NCBI GenBank assembly: GCA_016801845.1
Contig: CM028908.1
Coordinates: 24,481,047-24,545,046 of the forward strand
DNA: 64,000 nucleotides
Source: Polydactylus sextarius
Taxonomy: Eukaryota > Chordata > Actinopteri > Polynemidae
Direction of reading: 5' to 3'
Part shown: positions 1 through 11,862 of the stretch, piece by piece
How the letters are laid out: every line of letters begins with the position of its first letter
How positions within the stretch are numbered: position 1 is the stretch's first letter
The notes under the pieces: generated by a model
The model's database searches: none
Seen by the model: only the letters and a program-made list of their open reading frames with translations
Told to the model about the DNA's origin: nothing
Program-made: the position numbers and the translations under genes

Positions 1-1231
1 CCAGTCAGCGTCAGACCATTTAAACCCAGCAAACAAAACAAACGCCAGCACAAACGTCACCAATACCCCCTGTCACGTTGTACCATTTGAACAGTTGCAA
101 CCAGCTGCTCAGAACGTGTTTCATGTTCAAACAGCAGACCTCCAGATCTGCTTTCAGATCATATCTGATGAGCAGCTGGCTCTCATTGAACCACAGATCG
201 AAGGACAAGCAGGTACCGGCCTCTCGCAGAGACAAGACACAGAAGCACCGGAAGTGGTCCAGAGTAAAACTCCAAACTCTGTCAGCATGGAAAGAAGCAA
301 CAAGCATGAACAGTTTGAGTCTTTACCCATACTTAACAGCGAGAGCATAAAACCTCCACAGTCTGTTCACTTTGTGAAACCGCAGACAAATGTCTACATG
401 ACTGAACACAGTAATTCCACTCAGGCTGAGTGTAAGCCTCCTGAAGCTCCAGGGTTGATGCTACACCCACACAAATACAGTCATGTAAACATGGCCACAG
501 AGTCTCTGAGCTGCGTGGCCGATGTTATGTCAACTGCTGCTTCGCTTCGATGTGTGCAGTCAGGAAACGTCCAAACTTCAGAGGAACAACAAACCCCTTC
601 TTGGAACCATTGTGCTGAAGAGCAACTTTCAGTGGTTGGGGGATCAGCCAAGGTGGAGCGCTCTCGCAAACACTCCCCAGCCAACACAAGCTCAACTTGA
701 CCTGTGTCTCTCCTAACGCAGTGGATCAGAGCAGCACGAGAAGTGAACTACTGGATAATGAATGCCAACAAAAACTTCAAAATGAAGGAGCCTTGTGTGA
801 TGCTGGAATAATGAAAGCCAATAATGATGTTGCAGTGTACAAGAGCATTAGGTTAGAAAGTGGAGAAACCCACCCCTCCCTGCAGCTTTCGCTGAGTGAG
901 GCCAGTGGTGCATGTGCTAATGAACTCTCTGAATCAGTTTCCATCAATAAATGCAAAACTCTAGGACAGTCAACCCAACACGCCTGCAATCCATCTGAAC
1001 CTACATTATCAGAGACACAGCATTCATCTAAACATGCAAACAAGGGCTGTGACAGGGTGGGACCTTTGAACAGTTGTGTGCCTTTACAGGAAATTGCTTC
1101 CAGTGAATCACACAATGTAATCAGCTCAGCCCACTCAGAAAAACAACTGCATCAGTTTATTTCAGCGTCTCTAAACGTCCAGGTGGAAAGAACCAAAGAC
1201 GCCACAGTTGTACTTAATGCTCCAAGTGCAG
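1..1231 (+). CDS. znf831: ZNF831-like zinc finger protein, large internal exon (partial, frame-broken)
   Basis: The exon is open from the window edge (codons start at base 2) and ends at a consensus donor after 1231 with one base carried over (phase 1). The protein is a low-complexity, Ser/Gln/Thr/Glu-rich polypeptide with no fold I can name. One conserved-looking patch, ISDEQLALIEPQIE, falls near 165-205. No zinc fingers are visible; in this family they lie further N-terminal, so outside the window. The frame used from base 2 stops at 698-700, while a second frame (codons at positions such as 721) is open from 619 to the donor. A net single missing base between 619 and 697 would join them; a G5 run at 638-642 is the likeliest place. 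The name rests on the acidic C-terminus two exons later and on EDN3 lying about 20 kb downstream on the same strand, as in human. A paralogous large zinc finger gene is the main alternative. Confidence 0.68.
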
Positions 1232-2338
1232 GTAAATATTACTATTTTAATTAATTTAATCATTCATATCACACAGGAGTATATAAAATACAGTGTTATG
1301 TCATTTTGACTCTCTGTATTAATCCCTTAATTTTGCATCATTGATCATATACATACAGTAAAGACATGGCAGATGAGCAGATGAAATTCTCTTAATAAGT
1401 CAGTCACTTGACTCCTCTTCATATGTTTATGTATTTCACTCTTGAATATGAGTCTGAACCTCCTCAGTATACACATTTGAATTACCGGGGCCTCAGATCA
1501 CCAGTGGGGCCCTAAAGCCTCTGGTAAAGTGAATCTTATGGAGGGTTGATGGCATCAGATTAACCTAATAGGCTCTGAAACCTCATCATTGAGTTACTGC
1601 TTAAATTCCAGCCCTTTATGTTTTAAGCAGAACTTTAACACAACAGAAATACATATTAAGTAAAACACACTGCACTGTATTTGTTTTCAGTGCAAATTTC
1701 AAAACAGTACCACATTTTTACCACAAGATGGCAGTGAATGATCACAGGTTGGCAGAAAATGCCGCCTTCGTGTGAGACTGATACAGCAGCGCTCCCACCA
1801 ATACACACAGGTCTTTTATGAAAGACATTAAAAGCTTTGTTAGGAATTTAGACACATGGGAATATAAACAAACAAAATTACCAAATATTAGTTTGCCAAA
1901 AAAAGAGAGAGAAATAAACACTGTATTCACTGTGTCATTTGATCCCCATCACAGCACAAAACAAACCAACTGAGAGAATTACAGCTGAGAATTAGCTTAG
2001 AATTACAATAACTAAAGTTAGTCCTTTGGAGAACAGGATAAACTTTTAATTCACTGACTCCCGAACAACAAATTAAGCTACTCGTCCTGGAAAAACTTGT
2101 TCCTGATACTGGAGCTGTGGCACATGGTTGTTGTGGACATGTGTTCAGTGTAAATTGAATTTTCCTGCAGATTATTATCATCACTACCAGGTTAAGGTTA
2201 ATTCATGTACTAATGACACTTTCATCCAAACAAAACAACACTGTGAATACCAATTATAGTATCTACATCCAGGCTTTTATGTAATAGATTCATTATCACA
2301 AATAGCGACTGTTTTTATTTGTTTGATTCTTCCCTCAG
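1232..2338 (+). other. ZNF831-like intron
   Basis: The intron runs from a GTAAAT donor to a TTCTTCCCTCAG acceptor. It is AT-rich. I see no repeat family and no conserved coding potential in it; short ORFs on the minus strand are unsupported. Confidence 0.6.
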
Positions 2339-2580
2339 GTCTTATTGAGGCAGAACAAAGGGAGTCACAGACTTGGGCACATGGAAGCAACTCGGAGCAG
2401 AAAAACAGCATCGATTGTGGGCTGAAGACAAGTCCAGAGGCTGGAGAGACAAACCAGCAAAGAATGTGTGGTCACGGCGGCGGTGGAGGAACGATGATAA
2501 AGGATAAAAATGAAGGAATCAAGACAGACCAGGAGTCTACCTCCAGATACACAGTGTTACCAGATATGACAAACTCAGAG
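2339..2580 (+). CDS. znf831: ZNF831-like, penultimate coding exon
   Basis: This 242-nt exon is bounded by acceptor TTCTTCCCTCAG and donor GAG/GTGAGA. Its first two bases complete the glycine codon begun at 1231. It then reads 80 codons to a codon boundary (phase 0). The product is hydrophilic, with a Gly run near 2479-2491 and no recognised domain. The matching phases on both sides are the main evidence that it belongs between the exons at 1-1231 and 3758-4546. Confidence 0.72.
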
Positions 2581-3196
2581 GTGAGACTGAATGACTGCTC
2601 ACTGACTGCTTGTTAAAGTGTAACTATACACTTATATACTTCTGTCTGGGGGTTGGTAAGTGATTGATCTCATAAACCAGAAATTTCTCAATGCCAGTAC
2701 CAGTCCTAGATCAATAGTGAGAGTTGGGTCAGAAGGGGAACTATGGTAAATCAATTAACACAGATCATAAATCAACTGATCTGATGATGTACTGTGGAGA
2801 CCTCTAATGGGAACAGCTGAATAAAGGAGAAGAAGAAGATTCAGGCTTGAAGTGACAGAAGTGGAAATTGCAGCTGTGTTTGCTTTTACTGGGGATTGAG
2901 TTCTTCGCTCTCTGGGTTCAAAGCTAAAGTCAATTTAGTGAAAAAGATCAATATCTCATGTTGAGATTATAAATCTCTCTCATATAGAGAAGTATAATTC
3001 CCCATTATCTGAATTTGCCATTTAAAATCAAGTTGTACCTAATCAACTATTATCTTCACAAAGGCTGAAACATCCAGGCAGCCATATGTTTTCAACTGCT
3101 TATCTAAGGTCATGCTGCAGTGCATCAATCCCTCTAGTGTGTTGTGGGGTTAAAACTGAGGTCTCCTACCAACTGGACAGACTGAGAAAAAACAGG

Positions 3197-3388
<192 letters not shown>

Positions 3389-3479
3389 AGCCTTAAAAAG
3401 CAATTTAATGTTGTGAGGACCAGCCAAAAAAGTCTTCCCTTTCCAAAAATGTTTTCACAAATGAGGTGAAAGTAATTAA

Positions 3480-3519
3480 ATATACAGTATACAGTATATA
3501 TATGTATATATATATATAT

Positions 3520-3552
<33 letters not shown>

Positions 3553-3614
3553 CACACACACATACATACATACATGTATGTGTGTATATGTACGTATGTG
3601 TATATATACATATA
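3480..3614. repeat. TA / TACA / TATG compound simple repeat
   Basis: A run of TATA, CATA and CACA units that drifts to TATG, so the tract can fold on itself. It sits 90 bases after the TCTA array in the same intron. Confidence 0.9.
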
Positions 3615-3757
3615 GGATTTCTTCGCACATTCTTTCTATCGGAAACATTAAGCTTTGTGGTATTTGAGAAATGTAGGGGGCTAAGGAGGGACAGCGGCGG
3701 GAGGACAATGACTTATTATGCCGATGACTAATGGTAAAACTCTTCTTTCATTAACAG

Positions 3758-4546
3758 GGAGAAAACAGAGACGTGAAGGAGAATCCCACAACAACCTCAT
3801 GGCTATCAGAGAAACATCTTCAGGCGCAGTCAGGAATGTCTGAGTACCCACCACAGAGTCCTCAACAAGCTCCGAGCACAAGTAATCTTAATCTACCAGA
3901 CAGCAGTCAGACAAACTTTTTCCATTCGCCACAACCTCCGCTGGAAATGAACAACTTTTATTTCTCACAACAACAGTGGGAGAAGAGCTATGGTCATAAC
4001 CAACAAACACAAGTCTTATGTGAATCAAATTCAAGTCAGTTTATTAAAACACAAGCCCAGGACCAAAAACAAGACCAAAAACAAACCCAAGGAAATACCA
4101 CTGTAGGTAACAACAGTCCAGCAGTGAGCTGTTGCACTGAGCCAACAACAGGAAGTCAGAAAAGCCAAAGTTTCAACTCACACCACTGCCAACTTTCTCA
4201 TTCTCTTCAAGACAACACCGCTGCTGGATGGTCAGCAAACACTCAAGCATCAAACAGTGTCATGCTGGATGAAAATCCTGGACCTCCATTAAAGCCTTTT
4301 ACATACCCAGAGACTGAGCATGACACCAAGGATCAGCCACCCGATGATTTCACAACACAGAGCAGTAACTCAGGGAGACCTGACATCACTAACAAGTACC
4401 CGTCTTTTTTCTTGTCTGGTCAGCTTCACGGCTACCAGCCGGCCGAGTGTCTGACGGCTGGAGTGAGGCCTGTGCAAAGCTGCCAGGATTACCCAGAAGA
4501 CACCAGCAGCAGTGACGATGAAGGGAAGCTAATCATTGAGCTCTGA
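3758..4546 (+). CDS. znf831: ZNF831-like, terminal coding exon
   Basis: The exon begins at a TTAACAG acceptor in phase 0 and encodes 262 residues to TGA at 4544-4546. The protein is rich in Gln, Ser, Pro and Asn, including a QDQKQDQKQTQ stretch near 4057-4092, and looks intrinsically disordered. It ends with an acidic-then-hydrophobic tail, SSSDDEGKLIIEL. From memory I associate this tail with the C-terminus of ZNF831; that recognition is not verified. Together with the two upstream exons it gives roughly 750 residues of C-terminal sequence if one base is missing upstream. Gene order with EDN3 supports the call. Confidence 0.75.
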   Translation, partial: GENRDVKENPTTTSWLSEKHLQAQSGMSEYPPQSPQQAPSTSNLNLPDSSQTNFFHSPQPPLEMNNFYFSQQQWEKSYGHNQQTQVLCESNSSQFIKTQAQDQKQDQKQTQGNTTVGNNSPAVSCCTEPTTGSQKSQSFNSHHCQLSHSLQDNTAAGWSANTQASNSVMLDENPGPPLKPFTYPETEHDTKDQPPDDFTTQSSNSGRPDITNKYPSFFLSGQLHGYQPAECLTAGVRPVQSCQDYPEDTSSSDDEGKLIIEL

Positions 4547-4691
4547 AATGGGAAAACACATAAATGCCATAAATTTTAAGTTTTATTTGATGTAGATACT
4601 CTGTATTACTGTTTTCATTGGTGATATAGGTCTGGGAGGCAGAATTAATCTCATTGATTGAGTTAATATAATTAAAATAAGTCAAGATTTG

Positions 4692-4697
4692 AATAAA
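4692..4697 (+). promoter_or_regulatory. AATAAA poly(A) signal of the ZNF831-like gene
   Basis: A canonical AATAAA lies 146 bases after the stop codon, in an AT-rich 3' UTR. It is the first such hexamer downstream on this strand. Confidence 0.6.
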
Positions 4698-4896
4698 ACA
4701 TGAACTGACAATGGCGTCTTTATATTTTTCCATTACATAAAATAATTACATGCGGCCACTGTTAGCCTCCTTGTTGTAAGTATAAGAATAGTAAATGGTC
4801 CAGTTCTGTGTGTAAACTTTCTCCTGACACTTTAAGTGAAACTGACACTGCTACCTGCTGGTTTTATACTTTTATAAACTGAAAAAAATCAATCGG

Positions 4897-5511
4897 AGTT
4901 GATGTAAATGTAACATAATTAAATTTGTAATATTAAAAATACAAAGTATTGTGATATATCATTTGTAGATTAAAACGTTTTATCCAAAGCAGACAATATT
5001 ATAGATCAATTTTTGAAAAAGTAGATCAAGCAGGATATTTTTTAACAGTGTAGAGCAACTGCTTCTCTTCACAGTAGACCTACACTGATAAAAACAAAAA
5101 ATGCTGTTTGATAAATTTAAAAACAACTAAGGCAACTTTTTGCACCAAATTATCATATAGTTCAAACATGGGTTTGTTTTCTGAATATGTGACACATTTT
5201 CAAGTAAGGTCAGTTTAATTTTTGCAGTTTTTCAGTGTTTTATCTACTTAATTTTACGAGTTTGAAATATCTGTTTTATTACTTAAATTAAGTGGGATCT
5301 ACTTTGTTTATCCAAACTGGGTATTTCATATACTGGAGAAGAGGTTGCTCTACTATGATAAAAATATCCTGTTATATCTACTTAAAACTGTATCTATGAT
5401 ATTGTCTGATTTGAATCTATAAACAATATATATTTATGTAAATATAACAACCTTTCTTTGTATTGTCAGTATCACAGATTTAAAAACAAATATGCTACAT
5501 TTACATCAGCT
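4897..5511. mobile_element. Foldback (long inverted repeat) element, MITE-like
   Basis: The left arm (about 4897-5070) and right arm (about 5325-5511) are imperfect reverse complements. GTTGATGTAAATGTA at 4898-4912 pairs with TACATTTACATCAGC at 5496-5510. The stretch GTAGAGCAACTGCTTCTC (from about 5050) pairs with the segment at 5340-5358. The interior codes for nothing. This looks like a non-autonomous DNA transposon; the superfamily is not identified. Confidence 0.6.
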
Positions 5512-7424
5512 AGTAGACACACCAGCAGCGAGGCTAAAATCCATGGACGCTAACACGTCTTTAGCCTTCAACTTAGTGTGTTCAGCGATGAAACCACCAT
5601 AGTGTGCACCACACAATCCTGCACTGGACTTAAACACAAACTAAAACTGATGAGTTGGTGCCATAATCACTTCCCCAAACCTGATATGTTAAGACCTAGC
5701 ATTTATAGGTTTTATCCTCTAGTGATAAATGCTAGCACCTGTGGGTTTTAGTTTTTAGCTTCTGTGTCGGTGTATCTGCATTAAAGGCATTAAACACAAT
5801 ACATTAAGTTATATAAAGTGCACCCAGGCAGCTAGATGCTATAGTTAAAGTCAGTAACATAGCCTAGCAAAGGTTAATTACACTCTATACACGATAAAAC
5901 AAAATGGATTACCCCATTTCACAATGATTTTTGTACTGTGCTTAATGTCTGTAATTTCCAGTACAAAAATTAACTGTCTGACTTAGGAATATCATGCAAT
6001 CGCAGTAAAACAGTAAAGCTATTGATAACTGTTAGCAGGGAGAGTACTCACTGCCTCCTGTCTTACGTCACCTCTATGTTCTTTGGTTTTATGGGTGTTG
6101 ACAGAAAAATTGTGGTTTCTTCTGGTATTTAACTCAACCGATGAGATCGACGCTGCCCTTAAGGATTGTTATGTGACTTCCGTTCTGCTCACACGCATAT
6201 CATTTGCCATAATTAGTGTCTGGCTTCATTCACACACTCTCTTTCTCTCTCTAACCTTCACTTGCAACACCTGTGAGTGAATCATATGCATGCAGCCAAA
6301 ATTTGATCCCTGCTGCCAATCAGATCAACCAGCCACTGGCTGCAGGGACGTGACCCTTTTCCCTCAGTCTGAGTTTTGTAATGAGTAAGCGACTAAAACC
6401 CTGGAGCTCACAGGGAACAGGAAATGGGCGGACGTGAACATTTCTGTACATAAATCCACAGCTATCGTACACACTAACCTGCTCGTCAATCCTCTGCCTT
6501 ATTAGCGGTCATCAAACCTTTTTTTTTATTGGGACTTGACAGGTGTAAGTGTCTAAGTGCTGAATGAGCTTTGTCTGCAGTTGAATCTGCCCAGGCCTGT
6601 TTGGTTCCTCATATTAGATGTGTTTATAGTGCTGTTTTGACACAAAGAGCAAAAGCCAAGCGCACAGAAATGTGCATCTGTTTACAGTTGTTTTATCGAT
6701 ATCTTATTAATATTTGTCTTATTAATGGTTTTTTTGCCATTTTCTAATTTTATATTCTTGTTACAGATTGTATACGTAAACATCACTAACAAAAGCAAAT
6801 GAAATCATCAAAAATCTATTTCACATTATATTGTGTTTTCAACCATTTAAAAAAAAAGAAGAAGTAAATTAAACTGTGCTGACTTTATTTGACTGGTCTG
6901 ATCTTTTTTTAACCTGTTTTCTCTCTTTGGGCACATGGATCAGAGCAGAGGAACTAAACATTTCGCAACAAATCAGCAGTGGTGTTGAATCCATCAAGAA
7001 GTGTCACAATCCATTAGTAAATTGATCAAATCAGTGTGTTTATTGTAACAAACTTTTAAAAACAGTGCTCAAATATTTCAATACAAAAAGCCTCTTGGGA
7101 ATCGTGGTCGGGCTTTTTATTTATCTGTTTATTTATTCATGCTTGTCTGTCTCATTCCTGTGAACTCACTTTGCCAGAAAAGCCTTCAGGGAATCTTTCC
7201 AAGAAATATTCACTTCCATTGAGTTCAAAGGTCACGATGACCTCACCCTTGTGAACACAATATACCAGTTACACCCTGAGGGAATAATTTCAATACATCT
7301 GGCACAAACAATCCTCTGGAATCAGAGATGAAGTGATTAGAAGAATTTAACTGTTTAAAAATCAACATATTTTACACCAACAGGGAGTAAATTGGTTGAT
7401 AGAGACAACTGCTGGGCGATATAT
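5512..7424. other. Intergenic, no gene recognised
   Basis: AT-rich unique-looking sequence. No open frame with coding character, no RNA gene and no clear repeat family was seen. Confidence 0.5.
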
Positions 7425-7763
7425 CAATCCATCCCATCCCTGCCGCTTATGGGTGAAGACAGGTTACACCCTGGACGGTCACCAGCAGGTCGCAGAACCA
7501 CATGTATAGACCAACAACCATTCACACTCACATCCACACCTACAGGCAATGTAGCATGCTCAGTTCAACTATCCCTAATGTTGCATGTTTTTGGTGGTGG
7601 GAGGAAACCAGAGCTCCTGTAGGAAACCCACATAGACACAGGGAGAACATGCAAACTCCACACAGAAAGACCCTGCACCCGACCTGGGTCCCGAGTCGAA
7701 CCCGAGTTGAACCCAGGATCTTCTTGCTGTGAAGCAACAGGGCTAACCCCTGTGCTGCCCTGG
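7425..7763 (+). repeat. Teleost retroposon-type interspersed repeat
   Basis: The stretch has the landmarks of a very common fish repeat. It starts with a CCATCC-rich part, then GGTTACACCCTGGACGGTC, then AACAACCATTCACACTCACA, then GGGAGAACATGCAAACTCC, and ends with CTTGCTGTGAAGCAACAGGG and GTGCTGCCC. I recognise it as the 3' part of a LINE or related SINE family. The exact family is not assigned. Confidence 0.65.
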
Positions 7764-8029
7764 GGCGTATATACTAGTTTCATTTTAGGCTCATGTGTTT
7801 GAGGCTTTTATTAAACAACTTGTAGTTTGTAACATTGTCAATGAGGAAAAATACAGAATACAAACATGACCAGCTGTTATTGGCTTGTAAGAAGGAATTA
7901 TGGGGCAATTGCAAAAAAAATATATATATATATATATCATGTTGAATTAAATATATTTTTTCTCTAGAAAAAAGTCTGAAAAAGTCGAGTCGTCTTATAT
8001 TCGGGGCCCAGAGACTTGAGGGTCTAAAC

Positions 8030-8229
8030 CACAGGTGTCAAACTCATTCCACAAAGAACCGTGTGGCTGCAGGTTTTTGTTCTAACCAGTCAAGATCACA
8101 CAGTTTGACCAGTCAACTGTGTGAAGACTGAGATCAGTTATTTAAATGAATAAAGTCTGGTGCTGCTGCTAGGTTGAAACAAAAACCTGCAGCCACACGG
8201 CTCTTTGTGGAATGAGTTTGACACCTGTG
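8030..8229. mobile_element. hAT-type MITE, copy 1
   Basis: A 200-bp element with almost perfect terminal inverted repeats of over 50 bp that begin CACAGGTGTCAAACTCATT. It is flanked by a perfect 8-bp target duplication, GTCTAAAC, at 8022-8029 and 8230-8237. An 8-bp duplication and a TIR starting with CA are hAT hallmarks. It contains no transposase, so it moves (or moved) in trans. A second copy lies at 42334-42535. Confidence 0.9.
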
Positions 8230-9849
8230 GTCTAAACCAACAGGTGGCTGAAACATCTTCTCCCCAAACGAGTCAGAGCTTCTTCTTCTGTCTCACACAT
8301 CAGTGACCTGGAGAGATGTGACAGTGACACAGAGACTCACTAGAAAACAGTGACTCAAATGTTGAACAAGTTAACAAACATCAGAGGAGACAGTTTCTCA
8401 GACGTTGACAAGACTGTGGCTCCGTCATAGCTTCAGAACTGGGCCAGTGATAATTGTCCTCCGCATTACAGCATTCGGTAGCCTACAGGTCATGTGCTTG
8501 TTTGCTAATTTTTTTTTCCAAAAAATGGATCTTGAAAAAAAAGGGCATCTTATATTCACGGTCAATACAGCACTCAAAAAAAAAAAAAAAAAAAAAGTCA
8601 AAAAGTCAAAAAAAAAAAGGGCACTCATGTTGTGAAAGTTACATGACACACTCAAAATAAATCACACATTCCTAATGTATATCCACTCTCATATATTCAC
8701 CAGCAGCACCAACACATTAGCAGGGTTTTGTTCTCCACCTACATCTGTCTTCTTCTGCAGTCTGGTGCAGGTTGTGACACAATCATTTAATTTATTTAAT
8801 ATTAAGTTGTGCAGTTGTGTTACTTTACAGCTTTTTCCCCACTTTAGTGCAGCTATAGCCAGACACAAAACACCATAAAAGTTTGTGTTAAATTGTTCTT
8901 TATCAGATGTTTTTTATATCTTTATTGAATGTAACACAATAACAAGATACAGCTTTCACTGCGGTGAATCAGTGAAGAATGAATCAATCTCTACCCTGAC
9001 AGTTTTAAACTTGCAGATGTGAACTATCTGAACTCTGTTATCATGTCAGTTGTTATTTTTCCATCCTACACGCTTTAAGACAACCTGACAATCAATAATA
9101 CTTAAGGCTGTGTGAGGAACCGTTTCACCAGCCTGTGATTTGAGGTTTTGGTTACATTGTGCAGACTCCTCACGTTGTTTTCCAAAACTTGTCAAGGTCC
9201 ATTCGAGTTTTGTGTGAATAATGGCGTAAGGCAAACATCTTAACTGAACACATATGTAAACAAAATAAAGACTTAACACATCAGGATTTGATTTGTCTCA
9301 GTATAACATTCAGAACTTTCTTTTTGCCACATTTAATCTGATTGACTGAGCAGGACACATCCCTCTGTGAGTATCACCTTAATGTTATTTAAGGATATAG
9401 ACAAAATAAATAAATAAAAAAAAATTCCAGGTGGACATACCTTCCTAATTTGAGACAGTTGAAAAGATGTGTACATAGATTAGCAGAGTGCGGCTGAAAA
9501 AGAAAACTATGCATCAGTGTTATTGTGTCACAGTCATTTCCTGCTTCCTGCTGCTGCTTTCTGTCAGAGAACGAGTCTGGTTTCAATCTTTTGATAATAT
9601 ATGAACTCGCACAAGCATAAAAGCATTTGTCACTGTTTCTGTTAAAGAATAAGGCGGCTTGTGTTATCTTTTCATTATCATCAACTGTTTCCCTGATGAG
9701 ATAAAAAAAACTGTAAATTTATAAAACTAACAAGCTTAGACAAATCGCATTATAGCTCCACATATCCACATCTTTCATCTCAACACTCAACACACCAGTA
9801 GCATTTTATGCCGTTGAAATCTTCTGATCTGATCTTCATCATCTCACCA
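8230..9849. other. Intergenic, no gene recognised
   Basis: Contains poly(A)-rich stretches around 8575-8620 and otherwise unremarkable AT-rich sequence. No gene or repeat family could be supported. Confidence 0.5.
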
Positions 9850-10660
9850 GCAGAGGTTCTCAGTCCTGTCACAGTTGTGTGATGAGTCAACCTACAGGGA
9901 AAGAGGTTGACAACAGGAATGCTGCAATAAAAACCTGGTCCTGACCCTGAAGAAAAAGAAAGAGCTCATTGTGGACTTCAGGAGACAGAGGCATGGAGAC
10001 CATCAGCTCATGGAGCCACCTCAGAGCTTATTTTTTGGAGTAAACATCAGCCGAAGATCTGACATCTGACGATCAACACATCTATGATCAACAGGTCTTC
10101 AGAGGTTTCAACTTCCTGAGGAGGCTGAGAAAGACAGATCTCCCACAAGGTCTCTGATAGCACCTCAGAGAACAGGAAGACCCTGCAGCACATCATAAAG
10201 ACTGTCCAGCGGATCACTGGCACCCAGCGTCCAGCACTGGAAGAACTGATCAGAACCTGATGCAGCTGTAGAAGCACAAACATTATTAAAGACCCAACCT
10301 GCCCTGGACACAGACTCTTCAGCTCCTCCAGTCTGGAAAGTGATACAGAACCTCACAACCATCACACTACTGAGCTCAAAACACTCATTGTACCTCTCTA
10401 ATTTAACCTAAACTGTTATAATGTAATTATACACTGTAATAATATAACACATCTTAAACACTTTATCATGTAAATATCATTACCTCTCTGTGTCAATATT
10501 TTTTATTTTTTCTTTACTTTTCTCATCCAACACTTTATATAACCGCGTACATGTGTATATATTTTGTATGAACATGTTTATTTTTATTGGTATATTTTAT
10601 TATATTTACTTTTTAAACTGAGAATGTGACGTGACAATAAAGGAATCTAATTTAATCTAT
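9850..10660 (+). mobile_element. Degenerate LINE 3' end (L2/Rex-like)
   Basis: The + strand retains scrambled pieces of a LINE reverse transcriptase C-terminus. KKKELIVDF is readable near 9950-9980, followed by FLRRLRK-like and IKTVQRITGTQ-like stretches in different frames. A non-coding tail ends with GTGACAATAAAGGAATCTAA near 10635-10650. Frameshifts and stops are many. The layout and tail are those of L2-clade fish LINEs; the clade is inferred. Confidence 0.65.
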
Positions 10661-11862
10661 AATAATATCTATAATAAAATAATAATATTGTTATAAGTAT
10701 AGGTATATGTCAAAGTTGTATTAATTAGATTAGTAGGAGACATTAAAAAAGTGGTGTTTGAAGGTTTTAGGTTGACACCTGTTTGACTTCATCACTGCTG
10801 CTAAATTATAATGTTTAATTAATCATTTATTAATTTTTACAGTGTATGATTGCAACAGCAGGTTAAGTTAAAGTTTATGTTGATTAGGATTTGTGTGTTC
10901 ATGACACAGACACATGTACTTTTTATGTTAAGTTACTATAAAAGTCAGTAAACATGATGTTTTTGTGCTTTGATCTGAAATCGTAAAGCCAGCGACTGAA
11001 TCACCATTTGAACTCCGCAGGCGGCGAAGTGACTCAACAAACTGACACATTCAGTCTTTTTCCAAAAAATGTTTTGTGGTCAATATGTGTTCGTGTGGAT
11101 CCAGAGTCACACAGATACTGTTTGATATATCTCAGCTCTGCATTCTCACATACAGAGGAAATACTGATTTACATGATCCCTTCTCTGATTCTCTGTTTTG
11201 TTTGAAATCATTACTTTATTGCAATTATTACTTATTAGTTATAAATGAATAATGAAAACTGTCTCAGTAAAGTGGTCGTCCTCCTGTGTCTCTGTCAAAT
11301 TCAATAAAATATACAGCTTGTTAAACAAACATCTTTTTACAAATATGTTGACTTGCAAATTGCTGTAATATTGTTCATACACATGCTATGTTAGCTTTGT
11401 TTATAGACCTAATGTATGTAACAGCATCAGAGTTTGCATAAAATGTTTTGCAAACATTAACATCGTAAAGTTTCACATGTGGGAGATGAGGATCAGAGCA
11501 GGTTAATCATTACCTACAGAGCTGGTGACTCCTGCCTGACACTGAATCTCTACATGGACACATTTTGACCACATAAACATTCTGACGATTGATCAAATAT
11601 GTCAGTTTGTTGAGTCACTTTGTTGCCTGCAGAGTTCAAACAGCAACTCATTCACTGGCTTCACTTTCAGCTTCAATGTTGGTCAGATGTTGGTCTTAAA
11701 GAGTAAAGACAGAATCTTTTTATATCCTCAAACTCTCCAAACCTTGAAGTTCATGTCCTTGTCAGTACAGTATATGTTCTTGACTATGACCGGTGTGTCA
11801 TAGTATCTCACAGTGCTTTACCAGCTCACAACAGTTCATTATTATCCATCCATCCATCCCCT
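10661..11862. other. Intergenic, no gene recognised
   Basis: AT-rich sequence with no coding exon, RNA gene or repeat I can name. Confidence 0.5.

Noticed and set aside
653..721. A possible 69-bp intron (AAG/GTGGAG to CTAACGCAG) in the large ZNF831-like exon
   Set aside because: The donor is phase 0 while the acceptor would need phase 1, so it does not restore the frame; the family has one giant exon here.
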